Notes: generated by a model not told the origin, from the letters alone. DNA of 64,000 nt from Proteromonas lacertae (GCA_002245135.1 NGBS01000877.1:124001-188000), one strand, 5' to 3'; numbered from the stretch's first letter, positions 1 through 13,744 are shown. Program-made: numbers and translations.

Positions 1-181
1 ACATAATCATACTCAAAACAATAGTAATTAGCAAGATATTCATGTTGATATAAGAAACACAAATAAAATGTTTGAGGTTTGATTAAAATATTATTGAAAA
101 TTTTATTCATTTTCATAATTATTTATAATATTTAAAACATTGAAGAATGTTTTAGATTAGTTAATGATGTAAATTGAAAAG

Positions 182-188
182 AAAAAAA
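182..188 (-). terminator. Pol III T-run terminator of tRNA-Ile
   Basis: Seven A on the + strand give a run of seven T three bases past the tRNA 3' end on the minus strand. This is the usual RNA polymerase III termination signal. Confidence 0.7.
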
Positions 189-191
189 TAT

Positions 192-263
192 GGTCGGTAT
201 GGGGCTCGAACCCATGACCGCCGCCTTATTAGAGCGGTGCTCTACCGACTGAGCTAACCGACC
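192..263 (-). tRNA. tRNA-Ile, anticodon AAT
   Basis: The 72-nt reverse complement folds as a complete cloverleaf. The 7-bp acceptor stem is GGTCGGT/ACCGACC, the D stem GCTC/GAGC, and the anticodon loop CTAATAA has AAT at positions 34 to 36. The T arm is ATGGG-TTCGAGC-CCCAT. There is no intron and no encoded CCA, as expected for a eukaryotic nuclear tRNA. AAT would be edited to IAT and read ATT and ATC isoleucine codons. A T-run follows directly. Confidence 0.95.
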
Positions 264-373
264 TTTAAATTTTTGATTGAAAATACTAATAAGAACCAAT
301 TTTAATTTTTCTTATATTAATATTATTAATGTCTTTATTGTATTTAATAAAAGTAATTATTATCTTTAGCATT

Positions 374-3300
374 CTAAATGTCGTTTGATAATTCTTTCTT
401 TTCTTCTTCTGATATTCCATTTATTTCTATTCTTATAACATAAGAAAAAGTGTCTAAGAATGATTTTAATTCTGATTTATTTATATTTTTTGTCACAGTA
501 ATTGATAGTTTATCCACTTCATATAATGTCTCTTTATTTGTTATAATTAATCTCAATTCACTTTCATCTAATGCATTTCCTGATAGATTTATGTGTTTTA
601 ATGGTTTATAATGTTTTAACCTCTCTAATAGCACTTTTAATCCTATACCACTAATTCCAACATTTGATAGATATAATGAATCATAATCAACAAATTTATC
701 TAAATAATTACATACAACATCAATTCCTTCATCTCCAATTGCATTAGTATATATGGAAATAAGGCATGATTTATTTGGTAAGCAATCAGTTAGCTCCATT
801 AACCCTTTAGAACTAATTCTGTTGTTAGATAAGTCTATTTTTTTATAATTAATTTGTTTTATTAATGAAATATGAGAATCATTGAGATTTAAATCTATAA
901 CACTTATTAATTAGGATTTATACTAGAAAAATTATAATAGCTATAATCATATCTTTTCTTGTTAATACAATAGTTCAAATAATACTCCAATTCCTCATTT
1001 GCTCATTTTGAGCATTTTATTTGAATAAACATATTCTTCCTTTGTTCTAGTGATTTTGAACATATTGATTTAAATCCTTCCATTCCAATATTATTACCAC
1101 TAAGATTTATAGTTTTGTAATTTTCAATTGAATAAAATCTTTCTGATAATAATATTACACTTTCATCATCAATTTCTATATTACTCAAATCAAGTTCATC
1201 ATTATAACTTAACACCTCTACATTATCTAACACTTGTTTCAATCCAGCATTACCTAGTGGATTATCTATATGTAATTATTACATATATATATAATATTAC
1301 TATGAAATATTAATCTGCTAATGCAAAAACCCTCTTTATGGCAATTCATCAAATAATCTATTCCATCAGAATCAATGTTATTGTAACTTATGTCTAGTGT
1401 GACATATTTATTAATATATTTCATTCCATCAACAAATACTTTGAATCCTGCTGATGATAATCCCATCTCTAATAAAGATTAAATAATAATAATAATAGCA
1501 GTGGTTATTATACTACTGCAGTTTATATAGCAAGTATTATTATAGACGGAATAACACCTCTGCACTAACAAGTCTACATTAGGATATAGCATCTTCATTC
1601 CCAAGTCTCCTATATCATTTCCATTCAATTCAAGCGAAATTGTACTAAATAATGAGCATAAATTTCTACAATGCATTTCAATATTTTCATATAATTCTTT
1701 TTTACCTATGTAATAGAATAATATCATTTTGTACAGCTCATTTCCATATTTTCTATTTCTTTAAATTCATTTCCTTCTAAGTGAATATGCCTAAGATCTG
1801 TAAATGAAGATAAATTGTTATGTAGTATTTCTAAACTTTTGTATACTAAAGTTTTATCTAAATCACATCATAATAACAGAATATACTCTTCACATCCAAA
1901 TTTTTTATATCTTTAATATTGTTCAATACTACTTTAACAGAGATATGATTTGATATTTCATCTATATTTTGAGTAAGTGTTTCTACACTTTTATAGGTTA
2001 GTTTATTATCTAATAATATTTAGAATGCGATATTATACTACTCAGGTCAAATTTTGTCATGCCTCTAAGTTCGTTTGATCTTGAAGAAATAAAGGATTTA
2101 AAAAATGAATCGTCAATTTCTAAATTGCTCAAATTTAATTCATTATATTCATTTATGTACTTGATTAATTCTGGAATGTCTTTATCAATCAGCAGCTCTT
2201 TACTTCCTCTAATATCAATTTCTACTTTTGAAATTGAAAATTTAGAAAATAAGGCTTTTAATCCTTGTGAATGGATATTATTATTTTCCTTTATATCTAT
2301 TTTCTGTAGATTTGGATATTTATATAATTCTGTTGATAATAATATAATTGATTCATCATTTAAATTCATTTTTCTGATATTCAATTCATTCTTTTTGTTG
2401 ATTAATAAATGTAAATATGGAAGTAACAATTTGAAGCTTTTTTGACCAATCGGATTATCTATTTCACAATGCAATGATAGATAAAAATTATACAATGAAG
2501 ATCTATATATTTCAGTTTCAAACGTGGAATAAAAGTAATAAATGATTCAACGAAATGATAAGTAAGATTACATGATGTTAAATGTAATTCTTGTAGATTA
2601 GATAATCGAGATAAAAAAGATGCATATGCTGATTCATATCGACGTGGAATATTCATATCTAAATAAATTAAAAAATATAAAATAATACAAAATTGGACTT
2701 TTGTTGGATTAATTAACTTGAGTATTGTGAAGATATATTTCATACCTTCTTCACAAATGTAAGTACATCTTGAACTAATTACGATTATCCCTTTATCATA
2801 ATAGTTAACATTTAGATTATTAATTACGATTTCATCTAAATAACATTCTTTTCCATCTCTATGTCGGTGATGAATTTGATACTATAGTTTATTTTTTATT
2901 GATTCATCTCTCACTCTATAGATATTGGAATTATTATCTTCTTTGTATAATTTCATTATCAACAATATTGATAGTATTCTTTCATAAGGTTTATTGTTGT
3001 ATGATTTTATCAAAACATCTCTAATAATTATTCTTTTATCATATTCAAGATAATATTCAGATGGATATTCTATTGGTAATCCTACAATTGCATAATCATT
3101 TTTGAATATTAAATCTTTCTTTTCATGTAATATAGCTATGCTATTTTCTGAATCTTTCACTATGCCATTCGCTTTTATTATTTCTTTTTTCATCTCTTTC
3201 AAACTCAATCTATCTTCACTCTTCACTTTTAACATTCTATCAACCATTTCTTTCATTTTATCATCACATTCTATATCAATACTGTATTTACATCTCAGAA

Positions 3301-3982
3301 TATTCTCTTTTGTTTTATTCATATTATTATCTTCATAAAATGGTAATTTCCTACAAATTATTTCATATAATATACAACCAATTGACCAAATCATACTTTT
3401 CTCATTAGACTCTAATCAATTCAATTCTTCTGGGCTTTTGAAACACACATCATACAATCTCAAATCTTCTTCTTTTCTCAGTTCATTCAAGAATAAATCA
3501 CATATTTTTATATTGTTATTATTATCATATGCTATATTAGAACTCTTCAAATTACTAACATCAACATCATATTCATTCAAAATTATCAAATCATTACATA
3601 TACTAATCATTATATTACATATTTCACCGCTTGACATGGTTCTTTTTTGAATGATCTCTTCTAAATCTCTACAATAATAATTTCTTTCTAATATCATCAT
3701 ATTACACCCGCTGATCCGTATACGAGAAGGATGGACATAAAATGAACAACATTTTAACATTACATAGCTATTTTCATAGAATTTTAATGTTTTAATTACA
3801 TTGATCCCATCTATTTTAATGATTTTCAACCTTTTCACTTTATTTTGATGTTTCAATGTCAGATGAACTTCAGAGTTGTTTTTTTCTACTCTTTCTTTTA
3901 TCTACATAAAATATGTATATATAAATACTTCACTATCTGGTAGAATTATGGAGTTAATCACTCTATCTATGAAAAAATTCAT
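374..3982 (-). pseudogene. Pseudokinase-leucine-rich-repeat gene, copy A (broken)
   Basis: Start MNFFIDRV at 3982, then a 27-nt intron. A kinase-like domain follows (about 3900 to 2900) with degenerate motifs: NLKSSNI in place of the HRD loop, CDLF in place of DFG, SPEEL in place of APE, then WSIGCILYE. About nine RI/NLRC-type leucine-rich repeats run to the TAG at 374 to 376, split by small introns. An in-frame TGA at 3416 to 3418 interrupts the kinase domain exactly where copy B has GGA (Gly). The splice junction near 1475 to 1560 also fails to restore frame by one base. The kinase fold lacks recognisable catalytic residues, so even an intact copy would be a pseudokinase scaffold. It could still be an active gene if these are sequencing errors. 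Confidence 0.7.
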
Positions 3983-4059
3983 GTTTTTAATTTCTATTGT
4001 TCATTGGTGAGTTCAAACCCCACTCATTTCAAATATTTTTATTTTCGTTTTTTTCGTTA

Positions 4060-4663
4060 ATGGCAGAAAAGAAAGAAATAGTGAATGAAAAGATGAAAGA
4101 TGCTCCAATTTTAGAATTTAGGAAAAATACTGAGATTGTGAACAATAAGGTAGAAGAATCGTTAGGAAGTTTAAAAATACTAATGGAAAAGGTTTGATTA
4201 TGAGATATTATTTAATAGGCTAAGAATTCAAATGAACAATCTGTTGATTTACGTATTTTTTAATTGTTATAAGGGATTATAGTTCATCACTTGAGAAAAA
4301 TACTTCGTATTCGTTCAGGTGATGTTGCATTGATTAACGATCTAAGAGAAGTATATAAATAATTGATATATATTTAAAATAGCAATTACATAATGCTCAA
4401 TATGAATTAGAGCAGTCAAAAGCTAGAGAAGATACTAGTCAACAATTATTTGATGATTTAAAAGCTGAAATAAAGACATTAAAGGAAGAAGTATTATATT
4501 TGTAATTTATGAATAGATTGCTGACTTAAGAACAAGGCAAATTAATCCAAATATTATACATATGCCGTTGAGATGCATAAATTGTGGTAAAAACCCATGT
4601 GAAAGAGAAGATGACTTATTTCCCACTTTTAACGAATGGAAATCAAATCAACAAACGTATTAG
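4060..4663 (+). CDS. Small coiled-coil protein, 162 aa
   Basis: Five exons joined by introns of 27, 30, 32 and 26 nt sum to 163 codons including TAG. The start MAEKKEIVN lies 77 bp from the divergent copy A start. The middle (about residues 60 to 120) is a charged helix rich in E, K, L and Q with coiled-coil spacing. The C terminus has a Cx2Cx4C cluster (RCINCGKNPC) and ends SNQQTY. No family is recognised. It may be a partner or adaptor subunit, but that is inference only. Confidence 0.75.
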
Positions 4664-4782
4664 TTAATTTAAATATAAATAAATATTTATTTATTCTGCA
4701 AATATATTGGTTAAATAAAAAAAAGAATAAAACAGATAATAATGATTTTATTTTTATTCATTAAAGAGAATATAAATATAAT

Positions 4783-6190
4783 TTATAATCCATCTCTTTC
4801 TAACGATGTAAAAACAGAATTCTGAATCATCTTCTTATCAGGAACAAATGAGTTCATACAGATAGTTGAATTTTTAATAACAACATCATTTCCTATTCTA
4901 CATCCACTGTAAATAACAGAATCAAATATCATGCAATTATTACCAAATTTTACATCATGACCAACTATACAATTATTAATTTTTATCTTATTTTCAAATA
5001 ATGTTTTATTTAAAGCATCAAAATCACCACAATCAATGAAATTATTAGTTCCATAATCAGGTGGTAGTGAATATAAACTTTTAATTGAACTAATATTCTT
5101 AGGGATTTTCATCAGCATTTGTGAATATTTTAGTACTGATTTACTGTCTTCTATTAAGTATATAAAATGTTGAGGTGTATCTTGAATAAATGCAAAACAT
5201 CTGATTGGATTATCAACTATAAATAATTCATTTTTAAGTTGTTTTGTGTCTATTGAATTGATTTTTTCATTAAAAAATTGACTGTTTATAAACTCTGGTA
5301 GAAAATCATCAGTGAAACTATATTCAAATGTTGATTTTATCAACTTATATTTATCTGTTGAATTACCTTCATTTTCTTCATTATCTTCATCATCTTCTTC
5401 AGCTGCTTCAATTTCTTTCTTCAATTCAAATTCATAATAAGCTTCTAAAAATGGAAATATATGTTTAGATAATAAATAACACTTTGAATTGATTAATTTT
5501 GAATATATTTCACATTCACTACTCTCTTTCAACAGTGATTTTGGCAGCTTTGTTTGATATACGGATGTATCATCTTTCATGAATGTATTTGTATATAATA
5601 ACTGCTTTTCACCATTCATACAATACAATGTGAAATATTCACTTAATCCTTTATTGAGTTTATCCGTTGGATTTAGTAACATATCTGTTATTAAAGATCC
5701 ATGATTGAGATGAAAATCTATCATATTATTAAGAAAATCTTCGCTAACTAGTGAATAAGGCATGATGAAGAAGTTTTTCTTTAAACGACTTTTGAGATCT
5801 AATAATATAGAAACATTGTCTATTTGAAAATCGGTTGGGTGAAGGTAGATTGAGATTAAATTACCATCTTTACCACTTGATAGAAAATTTTCACAGAATT
5901 TTTGCATATCTTTGTACCATTCACTATATACAACGATTATTACCTATTTGATAATAACTTGAACAATTAATCTATACATCTTTAATTGTTGCTCTTTCCA
6001 ATAATTCTAACTGATATTGAATTAATGGATGATTGTAAAAAGGTAAAAGTGGTGGAGCAATTTGATCAGTAAGAGGTAATAGGAATGTGCCTTTATCAAC
6101 AGCAAATATAACAGCCTAATCAAAGTTAAGCATGACAATATATAGATATAATACTTGAATATCAGTTCTATCTGTTCTGCTTCCTTCCAT
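4783..6190 (-). CDS. EIF2B3: Translation initiation factor eIF2B subunit gamma
   Basis: Three exons (introns of 39 and 34 nt) give 444 aa, matching the family size. The N-terminal nucleotidyltransferase-like domain starts AVIFAVDKG and continues PLLPFYNHPLIQYQLELLER, as in eIF2B gamma. The glycine signature of active pyrophosphorylases is degenerate, which is also typical of this subunit. An acidic insert (about residues 240 to 255) precedes the C-terminal left-handed beta-helix hexapeptide repeats (VGHDVKFG, SGCRIGNDVVIKNS). With epsilon it forms the catalytic part of the cytosolic complex that recharges eIF2 with GTP. The gene diverges from the golgin gene across about 120 bp. Confidence 0.85.
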
Positions 6191-6312
6191 TTAGAAAATG
6201 AAATAGTGGGGTAAAAATTGATTTGCCGAAATGTTGGGATGAATAATTTGAAGTTGGTTTTTTAAGCCCAAATTTTCTTAAACCATTTTCTGATTTTCAA
6301 TTTTATTAAATA

Positions 6313-8767
6313 ATGGCTGAGTGGGGTGGTTTTAAAGGATTACTTGCATCAGCAGCAGATAAAGCCAAGAAAGCATCTCAGGCTATTGAAAAATCATTTG
6401 ATGAAGCGGTTAAAGATGCTCCTCCACTGTATACTGAAGAAGAAAAAAATGATGATAAACAGGAAGACAACCAAAATACAATGTATTTATTATATAACTA
6501 TGATTGGTTAGAGTGGAAGATACTCCTTCTGTAGTAAATCAAATAGCTGAACCTCCAAAAATTCAGAATCCAATTTCTACTCCTCCAGTAATAACACCAA
6601 AAGAAAATACTTCATCAGCTCCAATAATTCCACCATTACCTCCTCTTTCTTCTATTAATACAAATACATCTATTGAAAAAGATGCTTTTATTAAAAGAAT
6701 AGAAGAATTGAGAAAAGAAAATAATAGTCTAAAAGAAGATAAATTGAAACTAACATCAAATGTTACAGAAGTATATATATAAAATAATACTGTAATATAG
6801 TTACAAAAATCACTAAATTCCTATGAGATGGACAAGAATCGTTTATTGGAATTAACTTCAGAAAATGAGAAATTAAAATCAAATCTATCAACTTTAGAGA
6901 ATGAAAATCAAGAGTTAAAATCAAATACACAATCTGTATTATATAGTGTATAATATATACATATAAATAGTTACAAAATCAAATGAAATTAATTGAAGAT
7001 GAAAAGGACAGATTAAATTCATTAAATACTTCATTACAATCACAAATAGAGAGTGTATTTATATATTATTATATTATTGTTATATATATATATATATAGC
7101 TCGAAAATACAATAAAACAAGAATCTTCTCAATCAGATCAAACACAGTCAGTAATAATAGAACAAAAGAATGAATTGATTCAAAGTGTATATAATTATCT
7201 AATAATAATAATAATAATAGTTGAATGAAAAGATCCAATCGTTGAATAATACAGTTTCAGAAAAGAACAATACAATTGATGAATTAAACAGATCTATATC
7301 AGATTCAAAGACAAAAATGACTCAACATGAAGAAAAAATCAGTCAATTAAATAATAAAATTATTGAATTATTAAATAGTAATGCTTCTAATGAGATGTTA
7401 AATCAGCAATTGGAAGAAAAAGAAAATGATGTATTATAATTCTATTTATTTATTTATTTATTTAGTTGGAGAAGATACAATTGGAATTAGATCAGAGAGT
7501 TTCTACAATTCAAACATTATCTGAACAATTATTATCAATTAATAACCAATATGATGATTTAAAGAATGAAAAAGATAAAATATATAGTCAATTATCACAA
7601 GCTACAGAAAATAATACTAAGTTAATGAATCAGATACAAGAAATGAAAAATAAGAATTACCATTCATCCAATTTAACAGCTGAATTACAAGAAGCTCAAG
7701 AAAAAGTATTACTATAATGTTATTATTTGTCATTATTCATATTCATTTAGATTGATGGATTATTAGTAGAAGGACAAAAATTAGCTCAACGTAATGGTGT
7801 ATTAGAACAATCGAATAGAACATTAAAGAAACAAATAAATGAGAAAGAAGAAGAATTAAAAACATTCAAAACACAGAATCTCTCATATCAATCTAAGATG
7901 ATTCAGTTAGAGACAAGTTTACAGGATGTAACTGAGAAATATAATGATAATAAATCATCTACAAATATAATGAAAGGAAGATTACAAGAATTAGAATCTC
8001 AAGTATATGTTATTATATATATATATATGCGTAGAATGCAAATTATACAAAACAACTGAGTGAATATAAAGATCAATATATCATCTGTGTTAATCAAAAT
8101 GAAGAATTGAAGAATAGAATTAAACAATTTGAACATGAGACATTTAAATTGAAAGGTGAACAAGAAGGATCTGAAAGAGTATATAAAATCAACACATATA
8201 TTTTTATAGAGAATAGAAGAGATTTTAGATCAAAGTAATCTTGACACAACTGACAAAGTAGCTTTAGAAACAGAGGTCAATAAATTGAGAGAACAGATCA
8301 ACGTAATGCAAATGCAGTTGGCTCAGAAAGAAGAAGACTATATAGCACAAATCAAATCATTAACACAACAGAAACGAGTATATTTATTATTATTATTATT
8401 ATTATATTTAAATAGACATTAGAACAGTGTTTACAAGAAGTTCGAAGTGGTGCAACTGATGTAACAAAACCATTATTAAACCAGATTGATGAAATGAGAA
8501 AAGAAATTGAAGCAAAAGAAGTATCTAATGCAGCAATGGAACAATCACTATTAGATAAAATATCAGAATTAGAAACTACCATTCATGAATTAACAGAATC
8601 AAAAATAGCCAATGAAAATGAATTAACCAATACAAAGAGTGAATTGAATAACTTAAAATCACTTCAAAATTCATTACAGATTCAAAATAATCAATACCAA
8701 ACAGAGATTAGTGAAGAAAGAGAAAGAAATAAAATGTTATCTATACAGTTTAGTGTATATATCTTTA

Positions 8768-8800
<33 letters not shown>

Positions 8801-9448
8801 ATAGTCTTTACAACAACAATATTATAAATCTTCTCAAGACTTACAACATAGTGAATTAGTGTTGAAAGAACTTAAAGAGAATTCAACAAATGCAATTCAG
8901 AAATTAAGAGATGAAATTGATATTAAAAATAGTAAAATATTGTCACTAGAGACAGAGTTACAGGAAGCAAAGGATAAAGATATCACAACACCGTCAATTC
9001 CTCTATTATCACCAAAGACATCTACTGCTTCATCTAACTCACCTGTAGATATGTATACCCCAAATAATAATCCTAAAACACCATCTGGTGTATTCGCTGT
9101 CGAAATTACACAATATCAGTCAATGTTGAAGCAAAAGATAGGTGAGATAGAGGTATTGAAGAGTAGACTAAAGACATTAGAAATAGCAAGAGATTCATTA
9201 GCAGAAGAACTTGTATCAATGTCTGAAGCTAGTAATCAATTAAAAGAAGAAGAGAAACAGATAGAGGAATTAAAAAATAAATTAAAAGAAGCTAAAGATA
9301 GAGAAACATTACTATTGGATATGTTAGGAGAAAAAGAAGAGAAGATAGACGATATGAATGAGACTTTAGTATATATCATATATTTATATTTTAGACTATG
9401 TACAGAAGTCAAATAGAAGATTTTGCAGCAAGATTCCCTTCTAAATAA
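6313..9448 (+). CDS. TMF1: TMF1-like golgin (Golgi coiled-coil tether)
   Basis: Thirteen exons begin MAEWGGFKGLL. After about 100 low-complexity, Pro/Ser-rich residues the protein is almost entirely coiled coil. The C terminus after a Pro/Ser linker reads MLKQKIGEIEVLKSRLKTLE, then ARDSLAEELVSMSEASNQL and YRSQIEDFAARF, which matches the TATA-element modulatory factor / Rab6-binding domain. TMF proteins sit on Golgi membranes and capture vesicles. Eleven of the twelve introns (all but the first) are phase 0. The intron ends often carry TA or ATT repeats. The Pro/Ser linker (about 8980 to 9090) separates the main coil from the C-terminal domain. Confidence is high for a golgin of the TMF type and moderate for strict orthology. 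Confidence 0.8.
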
Positions 9449-9733
9449 ACTATTTTAACCAATAATTGAAATATTTTTTATTTTATTGGAAATTATTATT
9501 GCTATAATATAGTTATATCAATTACAGTGATAAAGACAAGAATTTTATTGAAGTTCAACTGATATTTGTACTTTAACTTTAATAAAACTATTTTCTTCTC
9601 ATAAATGCTACTTGTTATATTTAAATATAATATCAGTTTATATCACTTTGTATTACTTAAGGAATTAAGAGTAAGAAATATAACGTTGCCAAACCTCATC
9701 AAACCTTCTTATCGTTATACTCATTTTTTAATA

Positions 9734-11240
9734 ATGGAGGTTGGCACTTTATTAGAAACTTCGCATGGCGATTTTACTGTATCTTTATGCAATATATATG
9801 TCAATAGATTATAAGATTGATTAGAACTACTTTGTGTGGTGAGTTATATCAAGCATACTGGAATGTTATTAATGATAGTGTAGCATTGAAAATTAGTCGT
9901 GTTGTATTATTTTCATTAGTATTATATGCTAGGGTCCTTTCTCTAAAATATACGAAAATCCAATGAAGGAAGCTCAAATACTCCAAATGCTTTCTGGTGC
10001 TGCAAAAGAAGCAGGAATTGTATATTTGCATACTAGTTTCCAAGAGAATTATCGATTTAAGGTTAATGACACTGGAGTTGCTGAAGCTGCTATTTTTATA
10101 GTTATGGAGTATTTAGCAGGTGCAACAGCTTTAGATTATGTAAATGATGAGATTACAGCTGGTCATTATCAACTAGAAAATGTAAATGACGCTGGTAAAA
10201 AGAATTTATTACGTCAAATGGCAAAATTAATGCTATACTTACATACCCATCATTTTGTTCATTTAGACTTTACATTAGAAAATTTAATGTTCAGAGATTC
10301 TCAAGTTGTAGCAATAGACTTTGGATTAGGTCAATATTGTGCAGAAACATTTGAAGTGGGTATTTTTAGTGGAAAAAGGATATATTTACCACCTGAGACA
10401 TATTCCACTAATCCAACATATGATGGTAGAAAAAGAGATATTTGGTCATTAGGAGTATGTTGTTACACATTATACAGTGGAAGATATCTTATAAACTCTG
10501 ATGATAGTGTAGAAGATATATGTTTATTGTTAAAGAAAGGATTGAATAGTTATTTGCAAGTACATTATCCTTTAGGTTTAAGTTGGCCAGATGAATTGAA
10601 AGATTTTATGGGTTTATGCTTAAATGTAAATCCGCATAAAAGACCTACAATTGAAGATTTATTAATTCATCCATGGATTAAAGAGAAAGAAGCAGCATCA
10701 TCTAAATTCTTCAGTAGAGTTGGTAAATCTATTAAAAACGCTGTTAATAATCTTTTACACACCAGAAACTCTATTTTTGTACGATCCAAGAAGAGTACTA
10801 GTGCATCAGCTGTAGCTCCAATTAATTATAGCAGAAATATGAATGAAATAAATAATAATAATAATAATAATAACATTTCAACTCCAGAACCACCACCAAG
10901 TTTACGAAAGACAATATTAGTGAATAATAATTCACCAAATTCCGCTAATAGAGCAAGAATTAGTTCATTTGATGATAGTCCAACTGCTAGCCCTGGTACA
11001 AAAGAATTCCATAGGACGATTCGTAATATGAAGAATGTCAATGGTATAACAGTTGTCAATTCACCATCACAGTTTAATAGAGTTTTACAGTTTGCCCAAA
11101 AGGAAGGAAGTGGTTCACCATCTCCTACTCATACTCCACCTAGTAGAACAAGAGAAATAAAGATAAAAAGACAATCCAATAGCACTACAGGAAGTGATTC
11201 TGAGAATTTACCTGATAAACATAATGAATCAACACAACCA

Positions 11241-11279
<39 letters not shown>

Positions 11280-11726
11280 GAACCACCACCATCAACACAT
11301 CCAACAACTAATGTTGCAAAACCTCAAAATAATGATAATGGTAGTAAGATTAAACCAATTGATGTAAATACAAGTAAAGATAGTAAAAGTGAAATTCATA
11401 CAGCTATTGAACATAAACCATCTGTTGGATCAACTGTTGATCTTCAGTCACTTATATCAGCTCATTCAAATGCTTCTAAACAGAAAGAAAATGAAAAGAA
11501 CAAAACTACTCCATCTGCTAATGTAAAAGATAGTAAAAATGAAGTTAAACCTAAGGAAGGATCAAATAGTGAAAAATCACCAGATTCTGTTATTCCTATT
11601 GCTAATAAGAATGAAAAACCTCAAGCAAAAACTACTAAACCAACTGCTACAGCTACAGCTACAGCAGCAGCAGCAGCTACAACAACAACAGCAGCAAAAG
11701 CAACTACTGATAAACAAACAAAATAG
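9734..11726 (+). CDS. Protein kinase A of a lineage-specific pair, 644 aa
   Basis: Three exons (two 29-nt introns) give an exact frame. The kinase domain covers about residues 15 to 280. VALKIS supplies the beta-3 lysine, IDFGLG is the DFG, LPPETY is the APE-like site and DIWSLGVCCYTLYSG is subdomain IX. The catalytic loop is HLDFTLENLMF: Asp and Asn remain, but the usual Arg and Lys are replaced. The glycine loop is also weak (TTLCGELYQA). A 360-residue low-complexity tail holds poly-N, poly-Q (about 11245 to 11278) and Thr/Ala runs. A block near residues 410 to 450 (SPGTKEF...GITVVNSPSQFNRVLQF) is shared with kinase B at 32.1 kb. Substrates are unknown. It ends 80 bp from a convergent gene. 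Confidence 0.85.
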
Positions 11727-11806
11727 GTCATTTACTATATTACAATTCTTTTAAATAATGTTTATTTTATTATAAAAATATATATTTCTTCAATCACACA
11801 AACACA

Positions 11807-12848
11807 TTAATAAGGAGAAGAATAAGAATTTAAAGATATATTATCTATATCAGAAAAATCATTTTCATCATTTTCTTCCTCTACACTCAATGATAATCCA
11901 AACGGCATTATTGGTTTTTTCACTTGAATTTCTATTGATTGACTTAATAATGGTTCCTTTCTTTTATTAGGTGATATATTGATGAATAATTCATAAGAAT
12001 ATGATAATCTCCTTTTTCTTTTCATTAATTCATCACCTGTCTGTATATCCATGTCCTTCTTTTCTACATATGTCAAACTATCATCATTATTTATAGTATT
12101 TAATATTGAACCACCTTTTATTATGCTTAATAGATTATCATTTTCATCATCACTAATTTCATCCATACTGTCCCAATATTCAATATTTGGAGAATTACAG
12201 TCGTTTAATATATCATTATTATTCTTTATTTTATCTAATATACCTTCTTCTATTACATTGAATAGTGTTTTTAGCTAAAATATAATATATATGATATTGT
12301 ACTAAAGTTGATTTGTTTTTTTGATTAATACGAGTTGATTTGGGTATAATTTCACGATTTTGGAATTCTTTTAACACAACATAAATGTCATTTTTAGTTA
12401 AAAGCTTGTCAATTGTGTATTCTGTCAGTTTATCCTTTTCTTTTGTTAATAACTATTAAATATTGAGATTTTATTAAGGTACTTCAATAATATCATCATA
12501 TGAAAGTGTATTTTTTGGAACATTGTCGTCTGATTTTATTTTCATTGGTTTGTTTAGAGATATTGAATGTTTTTCTTCATATTCTGTATTGGCTTGAGAT
12601 AATATATCCAATTGAGAAAAAGGACACTCATTTTCTTTCACACTCACACTGTACTTATCTAGTATTGTTTCATCTTCATCATTCACTATTTTCTCAGTTG
12701 CTAATATTCTATTACACTGCTTTGACACCAAAATTGGACTAAGATCGTCTGTTTCACTCCCTGAATCTATCTCTTCCTCACAAACTCTCTAGTAATCAAA
12801 TAAATAAACACTTACTTCATTCTCTAACCCAAATATAAAACGATTCAT
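11807..12848 (-). CDS. Acidic protein of unknown function, 318 aa
   Basis: Four exons (introns of 27, 30 and 28 nt) sum exactly to 319 codons. Start MNRFIFGLENE at 12848, stop TAA at 11807. The sequence is acidic and Ser-rich at both ends. Its middle (about residues 105 to 185) is a helical basic segment, including LLTKNDIYVVLKEFQNREII, that could be a small DNA- or protein-binding fold. A KRKRRL cluster could serve as a nuclear localisation signal. I do not recognise the family; a nuclear protein is the most I would infer. Confidence 0.65.
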
Positions 12849-13648
12849 TCAAAATTCTAAGAAGAAAAAAGTGATAAAACACTATAAAAAATAATTCGCA
12901 TTGAATTTTATTTTGCAAATAGGATTACAATACTTGGCTCAGATCTGGTTTGTCAATATTTGACTTTTATACCTTTTTCTTTTGTTTTTTTCATTATGTT
13001 AGAGATTAAATTAAGATAAGATTTTTTGTATATATAGTGATCTCATATTCTGCTTTATATATAGCTATAAAACAAAGAATTCTATTTTTTGATGTTCTTT
13101 TAAATGAAGTGAAATATAAATACTAACTATATAAATTTAAAGTACAGTACATACTAAGTTAAATTATACCATAAAATAAAAGCTGCACTTGCAGTCTAAA
13201 AAAATATGAACAAATTTCTCAAGTCCTTAAATTTTTACTATTTTATATATATATTTCTAAACAACAAACAAAATTAAAGGTATGGTAATATTTTTATCGC
13301 TTAACCATCATATAACTTAGAATGGATTTTGAGAAGTGGTAAATAATTTTATTAAACTTATAATATTAATTGGTCTAAGCCAATACAATATATTGAATCT
13401 GTTATATATGCTGTGTATGTGTATTATAATAAATATGTTCAAATACTGAATAAGCATCTATATTACAACTATTTATATGTTATATCTACTTTACATAGTT
13501 TAATTTATACAAAATAACGAGTGAATAGATTGAACTATATGAGTAAATTGAAAAAAATAAATCGGTAAAATATATTCTTTACATTGTCAATGTAATAACA
13601 AACGTAATTGAATTTATTTAATTGATTTTTTGATTAGTATTTTACTAA
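12849..13648. other. Intergenic AT-rich stretch
   Basis: No open frame, RNA fold or inverted repeat that I could support. It is the 5' flank of the minus-strand acidic-protein gene and the left flank of the transposon remnant. I looked for terminal inverted repeats matching the right flank and saw none. Confidence 0.5.
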
Positions 13649-13744
13649 GACAATGAAGATAGTGAAGAGGAAGATAATGAAGATAGTGAAGAGGAAGATA
13701 ATGAAGATAGTAAAGAGGAAGAGGATGAAGATAGTGAAGAGGAA
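13649..13744 (+). repeat. Four tandem copies of a 24-bp acidic repeat
   Basis: The unit gataatgaagatagtgaag plus aggaa is repeated four times with few changes. It is in frame with the following open frame and encodes DNEDSEEE-type repeats at the start of the transposase remnant. Confidence 0.9.

Noticed and set aside
3416-3418. Reassigned TGA codon
   Set aside because: RGS, NEK2-like and RADX-like genes end in TGA followed by noncoding sequence, so TGA is a stop here.
4246-4266. 21-nt intron in the small coiled-coil gene
   Set aside because: A 30-nt form ending tag also keeps frame and fits the local consensus better.
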